From an uncultured Clostridia bacterium (GTDB lineage Bacteria > Bacillota > Clostridia > Oscillospirales > Acutalibacteraceae): 64,000 bases of DNA. The stretch lies in assembly GCA_938034875.1 (NCBI GenBank), contig CALHND010000013.1:1-64000 (forward strand), written 5' to 3'. The notes below the pieces were generated by a model. That model was given only the letters and a program-made list of their open reading frames with translations. It was not told where the DNA came from and did not search any database. The translations under genes and the position numbers were made by a program. The stretch's first letter is position 1; each line of letters opens with the position of its first letter. Below, in pieces: positions 1 to 8,555 of the stretch.

Positions 1-37
1 TTTGTTTTTTGCTGCCCCGTTTCTTGAGCGCCTGATT

Positions 38-66
38 ATAATACCACAACCATCTCTCCATGTCAA
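38..66 (-). promoter_or_regulatory. Strong sigma-A promoter firing out of the window
   Basis: On the minus strand TTGACA (61-66) is followed by a 17-bp spacer and TATTAT (38-43), with TGTGG directly before the -10. It points toward position 1, so the gene it serves lies outside the window. The same TTGTGGTATTATAA string occurs on the plus strand at 164-177, but I see no matching -35 for that copy. Confidence 0.7.
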
Positions 67-215
67 CACTAAATTGCATATTTTTTTGTGTTTATTCAAT
101 TTGTCATTTTTTTTTACATAAGTAGACAATTTTTCGACAAATCGCTCAACTATTTCAACAATTGTGGTATTATAACGTATTTTATCGTGTATATTGTTGC
201 CAGTCAGCTTTAATT

Positions 216-887
216 TTATACAACAGATTTATTTTTACCGTTTAAGTAATCTCGCAGTTGCGACAATATTACTTTTTCGCGTCTTGATATTTGCACCTGT
301 GTCATTCCCAGCTGCTGTGCCGTTTGAGATTGCGTCTTTTCGCCAAAATATCGCAGTTCTATTATCCGACGATCATTTTCACTGAGAATTGATACGGCGT
401 CATCTATCATCAACCGATCACAAATTTTGTCGCGATCATCATATGCTATCTGTATTTCTGATTGTTCTCCGTCATCATCGACAGTTAACGACAGTGGAGC
501 GACTGATGCACAAAGTGCTTCGGCAATTTCTTCAGCATCAACATTTATTTCGGACGCGAGCTCACTAATTGAGGGGTCGCGTCCGAGCTTTACAGCAAGT
601 CTTGAACGCTCGCGAGTTACCTTTAATGATAATTCCTTTAATGAACGGCTAACCTTGACCGCTCCTCCATCTCTAAAAATACGCTTTATTTCACCAAGAA
701 TTGACGGGACAGCATATGTTGAAAAGCATAAACCACGCGAAGCGTCAAAATGGTCGGCTGCTTTGATAAGACCGATACAACCTGCCTGATACAAATCATC
801 GTATTCTACTCCCCTGCCGGTAAAGCGATGACAGCACGAATGCACAAGCCCGAGATTATCTGTAATTAGATTTTCGCGGTTATCCAT
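216..887 (-). CDS. sigF: RNA polymerase sigma-F, forespore-specific sigma factor
   Basis: Sporulation sigma factor that directs early forespore transcription. The 223-residue protein has region 2 motifs (DDLYQAGCIGLIKAADHFD, then FSTYAVPSILGEIKR), a region 3 segment, and a C-terminal region 4 helix-turn-helix (SQTAQQLGMTQVQISRREK). It is about 30 residues shorter than Bacillus SigF at the N-terminus, because the start lies only just inside the 3' end of spoIIAB (8-bp overlap). Translational coupling to spoIIAB fits the anti-sigma/sigma partnership. Third gene of the spoIIA operon. SigG is the main alternative, but the operon context decides for SigF. Confidence 0.95.
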   Translation of the reverse strand: MDNRENLITDNLGLVHSCCHRFTGRGVEYDDLYQAGCIGLIKAADHFDASRGLCFSTYAVPSILGEIKRIFRDGGAVKVSRSLKELSLKVTRERSRLAVKLGRDPSISELASEINVDAEEIAEALCASVAPLSLTVDDDGEQSEIQIAYDDRDKICDRLMIDDAVSILSENDRRIIELRYFGEKTQSQTAQQLGMTQVQISRREKVILSQLRDYLNGKNKSVV

Positions 888-1323
888 TTGACCGCGCCCT
901 ATACGACAACTGCTTTGTCATGGTGACGGTAGTTCCCTTATCAGGTTTTGAGCGCACAGACAGCTTGTCCATGAATGACTCCATAACTGCAAATCCCAGA
1001 CCTGCGCGTTCACCGCCGGCGGTCGTATAAAGTGGCTCCATTGCCTGCTTAATATTTGGTATTCCGCAACCACGATCGCGTATTGAAATTCGTACTGTGC
1101 GATTTTCATATATTGATACTGATATGTATACGGTGTCGATGCGTTCCTTATAAGCGTGGACAATGCAGTTTGTCACAGCCTCGGAAACCGCTGTTTTGAT
1201 GTCATTAATTTCCTCAATCGTCGGATCAAGCTGTGCTATGAATGATGCTACTGCAACGCGAGCAAACGATTCATTAGACGAGCGTGACAGTAAATTTATT
1301 TTTACCTCATTTATCGGTTTCAT
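880..1323 (-). CDS. spoIIAB: Anti-sigma-F factor and serine kinase SpoIIAB
   Basis: Holds sigma-F inactive before septation and phosphorylates SpoIIAA. The 147-residue GHKL-fold protein shows the N box (EAVTNCIVHAY), G1 box (DRGCGI) and the glycine-rich lid near GGERAGLGFAVM, which are the ATP-binding elements of this kinase family. The start is set by AGGAGG eight bases upstream of the ATG, inside the end of spoIIAA. It overlaps sigF by 8 bp. Length matches the family. Confidence 0.96.
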   Translation of the reverse strand: MKPINEVKINLLSRSSNESFARVAVASFIAQLDPTIEEINDIKTAVSEAVTNCIVHAYKERIDTVYISVSIYENRTVRISIRDRGCGIPNIKQAMEPLYTTAGGERAGLGFAVMESFMDKLSVRSKPDKGTTVTMTKQLSYRARSNG

Positions 1324-1642
1324 TTTTGCAACCTCCTTTATCTATTACCGCCAGCCGTTCAATTCCGGACAGACGCATTACTTTATAAATTTGGGGCGAT
1401 GTATTTGTAATGTGTAATTCCGCACCTATTTCGCGCGTTTTTTTGTACCTGCCCATTACAAGACCTATTCCCGAAGAATCCATAAAGGTAAGATCCCTAA
1501 AATCAATTATCACCAGCGTTGGACGGATGCTGTCAATTTTACGGTCTATTTCCTCACGAATAGAAGCGGCGGCATGGTGGTCAAGCTCACCTTCAAGTCG
1601 TGCGGTAAGCACCTCTCCTGTTACATCTATATTTACGGGCAA
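1307..1642 (-). CDS. spoIIAA: Anti-sigma-F factor antagonist SpoIIAA
   Basis: STAS-domain anti-anti-sigma factor. When unphosphorylated it pulls SpoIIAB off sigma-F. The phospho-acceptor serine lies in MDSSGIGLVMGRY, and GELDHHAAASIREEID is the usual N-terminal STAS segment. AAGGAAG leaves no spacing for a GTG at 1651 but sits 9 nt before a TTG at 1642, so I take TTG 1642; the GTG would add three residues. First gene of the operon. No convincing sigma-H promoter was seen in the short leader, which also contains the terminator of the upstream valS-folC unit. Confidence 0.94.
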   Translation of the reverse strand: MPVNIDVTGEVLTARLEGELDHHAAASIREEIDRKIDSIRPTLVIIDFRDLTFMDSSGIGLVMGRYKKTREIGAELHITNTSPQIYKVMRLSGIERLAVIDKGGCKNETDK

Positions 1643-1670
1643 TGTTAACACTTCCTTTCATTTTGGGCAT

Positions 1671-1705
1671 AAAAAACCCGTACCCTTAATATATAAGGAT
1701 ACGGT
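1671..1705 (-). terminator. Intrinsic terminator of valS-folC
   Basis: On the minus strand the arms CCGTATCCTTATAT and ATTAAGGGTACGG form a hairpin followed by TTTTTT. It lies between folC and spoIIAA and insulates the sporulation operon. Confidence 0.8.
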
Positions 1706-1731
1706 TTAAATTGTATCGAAAAGACTGTCGG

Positions 1732-3006
1732 CTAATCGTGTATTTTTTTGTAATAAGAAGTAAGCTTAGGTCGAATTGCCGCGGCAAGATATAATGAGCC
1801 GCAAATTACAACAGGTTTACCGTTTGAAAGAGCATCGGCAATACGAATAGCCTCAGAGTATGAATGTGCCGATTTAACAGAATCACAATAATTTAATGCT
1901 TTATGTTTAAGTTCGGCGGCAGTCATTGTGCGAGGATTTTGTACCGTAAGTGTAACAATATCAGTAAAGCACGGTGCAAGAATGCCGAGCACATCATCTA
2001 TGTCCTTGTCAGCAAGCATTCCCATTATTGCTACGCACTTTTTGCCGTTAAATGTTGAATTAAGTGCATCTACAAGAGCACGGGCACCGTTTGGATTGTG
2101 TGCTCCGTCAAGAATAACCGTGGGTTTATGCGACAGCACCTCCATGCGTGCGGCAAAAAATGTCGCAGCAATGCCATTAGCAATGTGCTTATGATCTATG
2201 CCAAGCACAATCGCTGCTTCTACTGCAGTGGCGGCATTAAGCTGTTGATGCCTTCCTATAAGCGACAGAGTAATATTAATATCGTGCAAGCAAATGTTGC
2301 TGCCGTATATACCGTTATCACAAGCATAAAAATCAATGGGCGGTATTATAAGACGGCTGTTGCGCTCTCGACAAACAGTTGCAATTACATTACAAACTTC
2401 CCCATACTGGTCAGGGTACATTACGGTTGGAGCTCCTGATTTAATAATACCACACTTTTCAAACGCTATTTTAGACGCAGTATCACCAAGTATTGCGGTA
2501 TGGTCAAGGTCTATTCGTGTAATAACAGATACCTCTGGGCAATCAATTATATTGGTCGCATCCAGTCGGCCACCCATTCCGACCTCAAGTACAACATAGT
2601 CACAACCCTTTTCTTTAAAATAAATAAAGGCTGCGCAGGTTATTAGCTCAAATTCGGTAACGCAAAGACCTTCTTCGTCGATTTGTTCAACAAGCGGCTT
2701 AAGACGACTTATAATGCGAGCAAAATCGGCACAAGATATCATTTTACCGTCAAGCTGAATGCGCTCGCGGAAATCAATTACATATGGTGAAATAAACAGA
2801 CCGGTTTTATACCCGGCTGAAATCAAAATATTGCTAAGCATGGTGCTGACGGAACCCTTGCCGTTTGTCCCTGCGACATGGAGAAAGCGCATACCGCGCT
2901 GTGGTGTTTCACACAGCTCGGTAATGCGCCTAATACTGTCCAGTCCCGGGCGGCTGCCAAATTTCTGTCGCGAATGAACGAAGTTCAGCGCTTCCCTGTA
3001 ATTCAT
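1732..3006 (-). CDS. folC: Folylpolyglutamate/dihydrofolate synthase
   Basis: Mur-ligase-family enzyme that adds glutamate to folates (and possibly to dihydropteroate) using ATP in the cytoplasm. 424 residues, normal for FolC. The P-loop HVAGTNGKGSVSTM lies near residue 45, followed by the FolC-type segment FISPYVIDFRERIQ and the ligase motif VVLEVGMGGRLDATNI. ILDGAHNPNGARALVDAL near residue 295 is characteristic of the C-terminal domain. Its start overlaps the valS stop by 4 bp (ATGA), so the two are translationally coupled, an arrangement common in Firmicutes. Confidence 0.95.
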   Translation of the reverse strand: MNYREALNFVHSRQKFGSRPGLDSIRRITELCETPQRGMRFLHVAGTNGKGSVSTMLSNILISAGYKTGLFISPYVIDFRERIQLDGKMISCADFARIISRLKPLVEQIDEEGLCVTEFELITCAAFIYFKEKGCDYVVLEVGMGGRLDATNIIDCPEVSVITRIDLDHTAILGDTASKIAFEKCGIIKSGAPTVMYPDQYGEVCNVIATVCRERNSRLIIPPIDFYACDNGIYGSNICLHDINITLSLIGRHQQLNAATAVEAAIVLGIDHKHIANGIAATFFAARMEVLSHKPTVILDGAHNPNGARALVDALNSTFNGKKCVAIMGMLADKDIDDVLGILAPCFTDIVTLTVQNPRTMTAAELKHKALNYCDSVKSAHSYSEAIRIADALSNGKPVVICGSLYLAAAIRPKLTSYYKKIHD

Positions 3007-5627
3007 TGCAGTGTTTTCAGCCTTTCATCCACCATTGCCAGCTTTTCCTTGTAAACTTCAAGGTTTTTGCGCTGTTCCGCAACTACCTTTTCAGGTGCCT
3101 TGCTGACAAATCCGGGGTTGTTAAGTTTGCTCTCGACAAATTCTATATCTTTCATAACTGCATCGCGTTCTTTTGTAAGACGAGCGCGTTCAGCTTCAAA
3201 GTCGATAAGGTCACCAAGAGGCATATATAACTTTGCATCGTCGGTTATGATAGTAACCGCTGACGGATCGTTAACAGCCTGATTAATCTCAACATCAGAT
3301 GCATATGCCAGACGACGGAAGAATACCGCACCCTCATTAAATGTATCGGCGTAGGCACTTTCGATGATAACCTTTGCCTTGCGTGAAGGCGGTACATTCA
3401 TTTCGTTGCGGCGAACACGTACGGCACGAATAGCCTTAACAATGCGCTCAAATTCTGCCTCTTCAGCGGAATAGTCGATTGCCTCGTTATATTCAGGCCA
3501 CTTTGAAACCATAATGGTGTCACCGTCGTGGGGCAGAGACTGCCATATTTCCTCAGTAATGAACGGCATAAACGGGTGCAAAAGTTGCAGCATGCCTGAC
3601 ATTACATAAACAAGCACGGCGCGTGCTGTATCGGCGGCAGATGTATCGTCTGAATTTAGGCGCACCTTGCACAGTTCGATATACCAGTCGCAGAAGACAT
3701 CCCAAATAAAATCGTACAGTTTTTGAACGGCTACGCCTATTTCAAACTTGTCAAGGTTTTCTGTGACATCTTTAACAAGATTATTATATTTGGACAAAAT
3801 CCATTTATCCTCTAATGCGAGGTTTTCAGGCAAATAGGGTGATTTCTGATCATCGGGCAAATTCATGAGAATAAAGCGCGATGCGTTCCACAGCTTATTT
3901 GCAAAATTTCGTGATGATTCAACACGCTCAGGAACGTATCGCATATCATTTCCGGGGCTGTTGCCGGTAGCCAGTGAAAAACGCAGTGCATCAGCGCCGT
4001 ATTTTTCAATTTCAACCAGAGGATCAACACCATTGCCAAGTGATTTGGACATTTTTCTGCCCTGAGCGTCGCGTATAATACCGTGAATAAGAACAGTATC
4101 AAACGGAACCTGCTCGGTGTATTCGAGTGCAGAGAATATCATGCGTGCAACCCAGAAGAAAATAATATCATATCCGGTAACAAGCGTGTTTGTCGGATAA
4201 AAATACTTAAGATCCTCGGTATTATCGGGCCAGCCGAGAGTTGAAAACGGCCAAAGAGCAGATGAGAACCATGTATCAAGTGTATCCTCATCACGATCAA
4301 GATGTGTGGAACCACATTTTGGACATACAGTAGGCTCGTCCTTTGTAACTATGATCTCGCCGCAATCGGCACAGTACCACGCAGGTATGCGATGTCCCCA
4401 CCAAAGCTGACGCGAAATGCACCAGTCCTTAATGTTTTCCATCCAGTTATAGTATATCTTATCAAAGCGTTCAGGAATGAATTTTACATCACCATCACGT
4501 ACAGCCTTTATTGCAGGCTTAGCAAGCGGCTCCATTTTGACAAACCACTGCTTTGATACGCGCGGTTCAACAGTAGTATGACAACGATAGCAAGCACCTA
4601 CATTATGAGAATAATCCTCAACTTTAATAAGCGCGCCCTCTGCCTCAAGGTCAGCTACAATGGCTTTGCGAGCTTCGTATCTGTCCATGCCTGCATATTT
4701 AGGATATTCGTCAACTATTTTAGCATCATCGGTCATGACATTGATAACCTCGAGGTTATGGCGAAGACCTACCTCAAAGTCGTTGGGGTCATGTGCAGGT
4801 GTAATTTTTACTACGCCTGTACCGAAATCCATTTCTACATAATCATCGGCAATAACGGGAATTTCTCTGTGAACAAGCGGTAAAACAACTGTCTTTCCGA
4901 CAACGTCCTTATATCTTTCATCGTTGGGGTTTACTGCAAGCGCAGTATCGCCGAGAAGTGTTTCGGGACGAGTAGTTGCAACATTCATATATCCGCTGCC
5001 GTCAGCAAGTGGGTACCGTAAATGCCAAAAATGGCCTGCTTGGTCCTCATATTCAACCTCTGCCTCTGAAATAGAGGTAAGGCAAGTCGGACACCAGTTG
5101 ATTATTTTCTCACCGCGGTAAATAAGTCCCTTTTCATACAAACGAATAAAAACTTCATTAACGGCTTTATTGCAACCTTCATCAAGCGTGAAACGTTCTC
5201 TGTCCCAATCGCATGAAGAACCGAGCTTTTTAAGCTGTTCTACAATTCTGCCGCCATATTTGCGTTTCCAGTCCCATGCGCGTTCAAGGAATTTTTCGCG
5301 TCCTATATCTTCTTTCTTTATTCCCTCTTCAGCCATTGCTGCTACAATCTTTGCTTCTGTCGCAATGGACGCATGGTCAGTACCGGGAAGCCAAAGGGCT
5401 GCTCTGCCCTGCATGCGGCGGAAACGGATGAGAATATCCTGCAGGGTTTCATCTAGCGCATGTCCCATATGAAGCTGTCCGGTGATATTTGGAGGCGGTA
5501 TTACTATTGTATATGGCTCCTTTTCAGGGTCAGCCTCGGCATGAAAATAGCCGCCATCCATCCAAAATTTATAAAGACGGTCTTCAACCGACTGTGGGTC
5601 ATATATTTTTGCCAATTCTCTGCTCAT
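3003..5627 (-). CDS. valS: Valyl-tRNA synthetase
   Basis: Class I aminoacyl-tRNA synthetase that charges tRNA-Val. 874 residues. The HIGH-type motif is HMGH (PPPNITGQLHMGHALDE, near residue 45) and the KMSKS loop is GRKMSKSLGNGVDP (near residue 530). The editing (CP1) domain lies between them, including the TTRPETLLGDTA segment. Two CxxC pairs (CADC, CPKC) are present near residue 430. A C-terminal coiled-coil arm (after about residue 805) is typical of ValRS. GGAGG precedes the ATG. The leader is short, and I see no T-box. Confidence 0.98.
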   Translation of the reverse strand: MSRELAKIYDPQSVEDRLYKFWMDGGYFHAEADPEKEPYTIVIPPPNITGQLHMGHALDETLQDILIRFRRMQGRAALWLPGTDHASIATEAKIVAAMAEEGIKKEDIGREKFLERAWDWKRKYGGRIVEQLKKLGSSCDWDRERFTLDEGCNKAVNEVFIRLYEKGLIYRGEKIINWCPTCLTSISEAEVEYEDQAGHFWHLRYPLADGSGYMNVATTRPETLLGDTALAVNPNDERYKDVVGKTVVLPLVHREIPVIADDYVEMDFGTGVVKITPAHDPNDFEVGLRHNLEVINVMTDDAKIVDEYPKYAGMDRYEARKAIVADLEAEGALIKVEDYSHNVGACYRCHTTVEPRVSKQWFVKMEPLAKPAIKAVRDGDVKFIPERFDKIYYNWMENIKDWCISRQLWWGHRIPAWYCADCGEIIVTKDEPTVCPKCGSTHLDRDEDTLDTWFSSALWPFSTLGWPDNTEDLKYFYPTNTLVTGYDIIFFWVARMIFSALEYTEQVPFDTVLIHGIIRDAQGRKMSKSLGNGVDPLVEIEKYGADALRFSLATGNSPGNDMRYVPERVESSRNFANKLWNASRFILMNLPDDQKSPYLPENLALEDKWILSKYNNLVKDVTENLDKFEIGVAVQKLYDFIWDVFCDWYIELCKVRLNSDDTSAADTARAVLVYVMSGMLQLLHPFMPFITEEIWQSLPHDGDTIMVSKWPEYNEAIDYSAEEAEFERIVKAIRAVRVRRNEMNVPPSRKAKVIIESAYADTFNEGAVFFRRLAYASDVEINQAVNDPSAVTIITDDAKLYMPLGDLIDFEAERARLTKERDAVMKDIEFVESKLNNPGFVSKAPEKVVAEQRKNLEVYKEKLAMVDERLKTLQ

Positions 5628-5665
5628 TAAAAAAATATCCTCCTCGGCGGATTAATACAGATATC

Positions 5666-5694
5666 ATTTTAGCTTTTATTATAAACTTTGTCAA
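5666..5694 (-). promoter_or_regulatory. Sigma-A promoter of valS-folC
   Basis: Minus-strand TTGACA (5689-5694), 17-bp spacer, TAAAAT (5666-5671), about 40 bp upstream of the valS start. This leaves no room for a T-box leader. Confidence 0.75.
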
Positions 5695-5820
5695 ATATTT
5701 TATCTTATCTTTGCATATTCTTTAATAAGAAATGCAAACCGCTTACAAGTAGTACCATTAAACGGACAAGTGTTTTGCTACAATATAATCAAATGATAAA
5801 AATTCAAGGAGGATTACACA

Positions 5821-6036
5821 ATGACAGATGCACACATTTTTGAAACAATTATAGAGGCGTTTATGATTATATCAATTATTTTTGGATTTATATTTGAGGA
5901 CAAGCTGATTGATTTTGAGCAGAAAGTAATGAAAAAGATTAAGCGCAAATTTGCTAAAAGAACAATTAGTGCCCAAAGGAGCAAGATTATAAACTATGCT
6001 CCCTACCACGCTGAACAGAGCGGAATAGCGAGATAA
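5821..6036 (+). CDS. Small putative membrane protein, unknown
   Basis: A 71-residue protein with an excellent ribosome binding site (AAGGAGG, 9 nt before ATG) and a TATAAT -10 box at 5784-5789, although no good -35 is visible. Residues 8-23 (TIIEAFMIISIIFGFI) are hydrophobic and could form one membrane helix. The rest is basic (KVMKKIKRKFAKR). I do not recognise the family. It is divergent from valS and is followed by a bidirectional terminator. The strong start signals make it a likely real gene despite its size. Confidence 0.6.
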   Translation: MTDAHIFETIIEAFMIISIIFGFIFEDKLIDFEQKVMKKIKRKFAKRTISAQRSKIINYAPYHAEQSGIAR

Positions 6037-6088
6037 AAAATCATATACATTTAACCTAACCCATAATGACGATTTCTTTACGCAAAAA

Positions 6089-6122
6089 AAACGGTGTAAC
6101 CCCAACAGGGTTACACCGTTTT
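6089..6122. terminator. Bidirectional intrinsic terminator
   Basis: AACGGTGTAACCC and GGGTTACACCGTT form a perfect 13-bp stem with a CAACA-type loop, preceded by an A-run and followed by a T-rich run. It can end the small plus-strand gene and transcripts arriving from the right. Confidence 0.85.
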
Positions 6123-6166
6123 CATTTTCTGCTGCATAACAATATTAATTATTTTAATTTCTCTAA

Positions 6167-6283
6167 TTAATAACTGGCATTTACTTTTCGGGAGGGTTTT
6201 GGTACATTTCCACTGCCGTAAAGTTGACCACCTTTAATATAACAATGTCTGCTTGGTTTATCGTTGTAATTAACCTTTGTGCA
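6167..6283 (-). pseudogene. Possible C-terminal remnant of an unidentified gene
   Basis: The 265-bp gap 6123-6387 has no intact gene. A 38-codon stop-free minus-strand stretch reads like protein (ending IKGGQLYGSGNVPKPSRKVN-ASY then stop) but has no start codon or RBS of its own, and stops precede it in frame. I cannot name the family. It may be the tail of a gene lost when the adjacent ion-transport operon arrived, or chance. Confidence 0.25.
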
Positions 6284-6387
6284 TTAAATTATCAATTTAA
6301 ATGTGGCGAAGTCAGCTTCATAAATTTAGCCATTTAAAGAAAGGTGCAAGCAATAACCGAAAGTGAGTGGTCATCAGCTTGGGATAT

Positions 6388-7707
6388 TTATACGCCCCAA
6401 ACAAGCCAAATATAAATATATCCTACAAGCACGGCAGTTAAGGTAAAGGGTACACCTATTCTTAAAAAGTCTTTAAGTTTGACGGTTTCTCCGTTTTTAC
6501 GAAGAATACCAATTGCGGCAATATTTGCAGAAGCCCCAATAGGAGTTAGGTTTCCGCCAAGTGTAGCTCCTGTCAGCAGTCCAAAATAGAAAACATACGG
6601 TTCCATTCCTGCACCGCCGTTCATTAAAGCAGCTATGCTTGATACCACCGGCAACATGGTTGCAACATAAGGAATGTTATCAATAAAGGCTGACAATATA
6701 ACCGAAGCAAATACTATTAACGTATACAGCAGGAAGGGATTATCGCCGGACACAGCATGGAACAAATCTGCCGCCGCGTCGATTACGCCTGCCGTTTTAA
6801 TGCCTTCGATAACAATAAACAGACCGAACAAAAGCAACAGTGTATCTTTATCAAGTTCTTGCCATACCTGTTTTAATATGCTAAGGGATTTGGTTTTAGA
6901 GCAAGTACGAATAATTCCAACTATACAAAGAGCCAAACATATTAATCCGCTGCGTAAATTGTATACGGATAAGAGAAAAGCATTGTTTGGTTGCGGTAAA
7001 AAAGAAGCTACGATCAAACAAGCAACAGTACCAATCATTAAAAATGACGGGAAGTAATCGGTTACATTTGTTTCAATTTTAGAATCAACAGGCTGCTTTT
7101 CTTTTCTAAATAACAAAAGTAAGGCAACGGTCGACGCCAAAGCACCAAGCTCAACGCCCCAAAAAATGCCTGCTTTACCTTGCATCCAGAAAAATTCAAG
7201 GAAATTCATACCGGCATATCCACCAAGTAACATACTAGTGGTATCACCTACCATTGTTGCAGCTCCTTGAAGATTAGAAGAAACTGCAATAGCAATTAAC
7301 ACCGGCACAGGTGATATTTTTAACTTTTTTGAAATAGCAAGACCTACGGGCGCTACCATTAAAACGGTTGCTACATTATCAACAAAAGCACTTATTACAC
7401 CAGCAAACAGAGCAAGTGCTGTAACTGCCCATTTTACATTAGGAACTTTTGAAATTAACATTTCTGCAAGACGGGCAGGCATCTTACTCTCGATAAATAG
7501 GGTTACAATTCCCATTGTACCACCTATCATCAAAAGAACATTGTAATCTACCGCACCAAGAGCCGTGGGTATTGCAAAATCATATACACCAAACAAGCCA
7601 AGTACAATAAATAATGCTGCACTGCTAAGAGCAATCCAAGGCCGATATTTTTGTAATGTTAGCATTAGTACATATGTAATTGCAAATATGATTAGAGCTA
7701 ATATCAT
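6388..7707 (-). CDS. NhaD/ArsB-type (IT superfamily) cation antiporter or anion permease
   Basis: Polytopic membrane transporter of 439 residues with about 11-12 hydrophobic segments. It shows the internal duplication of the ArsB/NhaD/P-protein group: SAFVDNVATVLMVAPV (near residue 110) and SAFIDNIPYVATMLPV (near residue 335), plus GATLGGNLTPIGASANI (near residue 385). In this group the Asp-Asn pairs lie in re-entrant helices. It is last in an operon with K+ uptake genes and a KdpDE-like pair, which favours Na+/H+ antiport over arsenite export. No arsR or arsA is nearby. It overlaps the DUF368 gene by 4 bp (ATGA-type coupling). Confidence 0.8.
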   Translation of the reverse strand: MILALIIFAITYVLMLTLQKYRPWIALSSAALFIVLGLFGVYDFAIPTALGAVDYNVLLMIGGTMGIVTLFIESKMPARLAEMLISKVPNVKWAVTALALFAGVISAFVDNVATVLMVAPVGLAISKKLKISPVPVLIAIAVSSNLQGAATMVGDTTSMLLGGYAGMNFLEFFWMQGKAGIFWGVELGALASTVALLLLFRKEKQPVDSKIETNVTDYFPSFLMIGTVACLIVASFLPQPNNAFLLSVYNLRSGLICLALCIVGIIRTCSKTKSLSILKQVWQELDKDTLLLLFGLFIVIEGIKTAGVIDAAADLFHAVSGDNPFLLYTLIVFASVILSAFIDNIPYVATMLPVVSSIAALMNGGAGMEPYVFYFGLLTGATLGGNLTPIGASANIAAIGILRKNGETVKLKDFLRIGVPFTLTAVLVGYIYIWLVWGV

Positions 7708-8552
7708 AATTTTTCCTTCCTTCTAAAAAGAGATAGTATTTTTTCAGTGTTATTCTTGATATCGCAAAAGAATAAAGAAAGCAGGAATCCAAATAGAGTT
7801 AATACTGAAGCAATAAAAGCCTGATCAAAAGATTTAATTTGACAGCTAGTGTTTAATACTTTCGGAATAATCGAAATGAACAATCCAAAAATCACCGAAA
7901 AAGTGATGGTGTAAAACCGAGAAATTAAAAAGCTCATCATTTTAGAAATCAATATTGCACCGATTATAAGACCTAAACCAGCAGGTATCAATACTGAAAT
8001 ATCGAAATTGGCGATAGAACAAACATATAATTTGTATAGACCCAGAGCAGACAATATTACCGCGCTATCTACACCGGGTATTATAGAAGAACCTGCAACG
8101 GCGATACCTAACAAAGCAGATTGTGCCAAATTAGGATTTGTTATCTGTGGGAACAGGTTATTATTAAAGGAAAATACAACTATTCCAACAATAAAGGTTG
8201 CTGCGATTACAAAATAGTGTTTTCTCGAAAATCCTTTTTTCCTTACGGATTTATAAAAAAGAGGAACAGTTCCTATAACCAATCCTAAAAATAAATACCT
8301 TGTTTGAAATTCAAAATTATTAAGTAAATAATCTACGATTTTACTGAACGCAATAACTCCGCATCCAAAACCTAATACAAGCGGAAAAAGGAATGTTATA
8401 TTTTTCTTGAAATCCTTGAAAAGAGTGCTAATTGCATTGATTGACTTTTCATAAATTCCAAGCATGAGCAGCATAACGCTACCGCTTAGTCCCGGCGCTA
8501 TACCGCCTACACCGACCAAAATGCCTTTAAGAAAATTTTTTATGTAATTCAT
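7704..8552 (-). CDS. popT: DUF368 membrane protein, PopT-type undecaprenyl-phosphate transporter
   Basis: 282-residue polytopic membrane protein. It begins with the family's hallmark glycine/proline segment (GILVGVGGIAPGLSGSVMLL), which is echoed mid-protein by AVAGSSIIPGVDSAVIL, a duplicated motif. Published work on DUF368 proteins assigns them recycling of the undecaprenyl-phosphate carrier across the membrane, with fitness effects at alkaline pH and altered cation supply. I infer the same here. The start follows AAGGTTGAG. It lies 3 bp after kdpE and is coupled to the antiporter downstream. Placement inside an ion-homeostasis operon is notable. Confidence 0.85.
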   Translation of the reverse strand: MNYIKNFLKGILVGVGGIAPGLSGSVMLLMLGIYEKSINAISTLFKDFKKNITFLFPLVLGFGCGVIAFSKIVDYLLNNFEFQTRYLFLGLVIGTVPLFYKSVRKKGFSRKHYFVIAATFIVGIVVFSFNNNLFPQITNPNLAQSALLGIAVAGSSIIPGVDSAVILSALGLYKLYVCSIANFDISVLIPAGLGLIIGAILISKMMSFLISRFYTITFSVIFGLFISIIPKVLNTSCQIKSFDQAFIASVLTLFGFLLSLFFCDIKNNTEKILSLFRRKEKL

Positions 8553-8555
8553 ATT

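Noticed and set aside
164..177. Plus-strand TTGTGGTATTATAA as a second promoter
   Set aside because: No acceptable -35 at 16-18 bp and no plus-strand gene downstream; sigF lies antisense.
427..789. Plus-strand 120-codon frame opposite sigF
   Set aside because: Low-complexity Ser-rich translation caused by reading the complement of sigF.
5628..5820. T-box riboswitch upstream of valS
   Set aside because: A good promoter lies only about 40 bp from the start, and no T-box consensus (TGGN) or specifier stem was seen.
6388..7707. Arsenite efflux pump ArsB
   Set aside because: Family-level similarity only; no arsR, arsA or arsC nearby, and the operon is about K+ and Na+.
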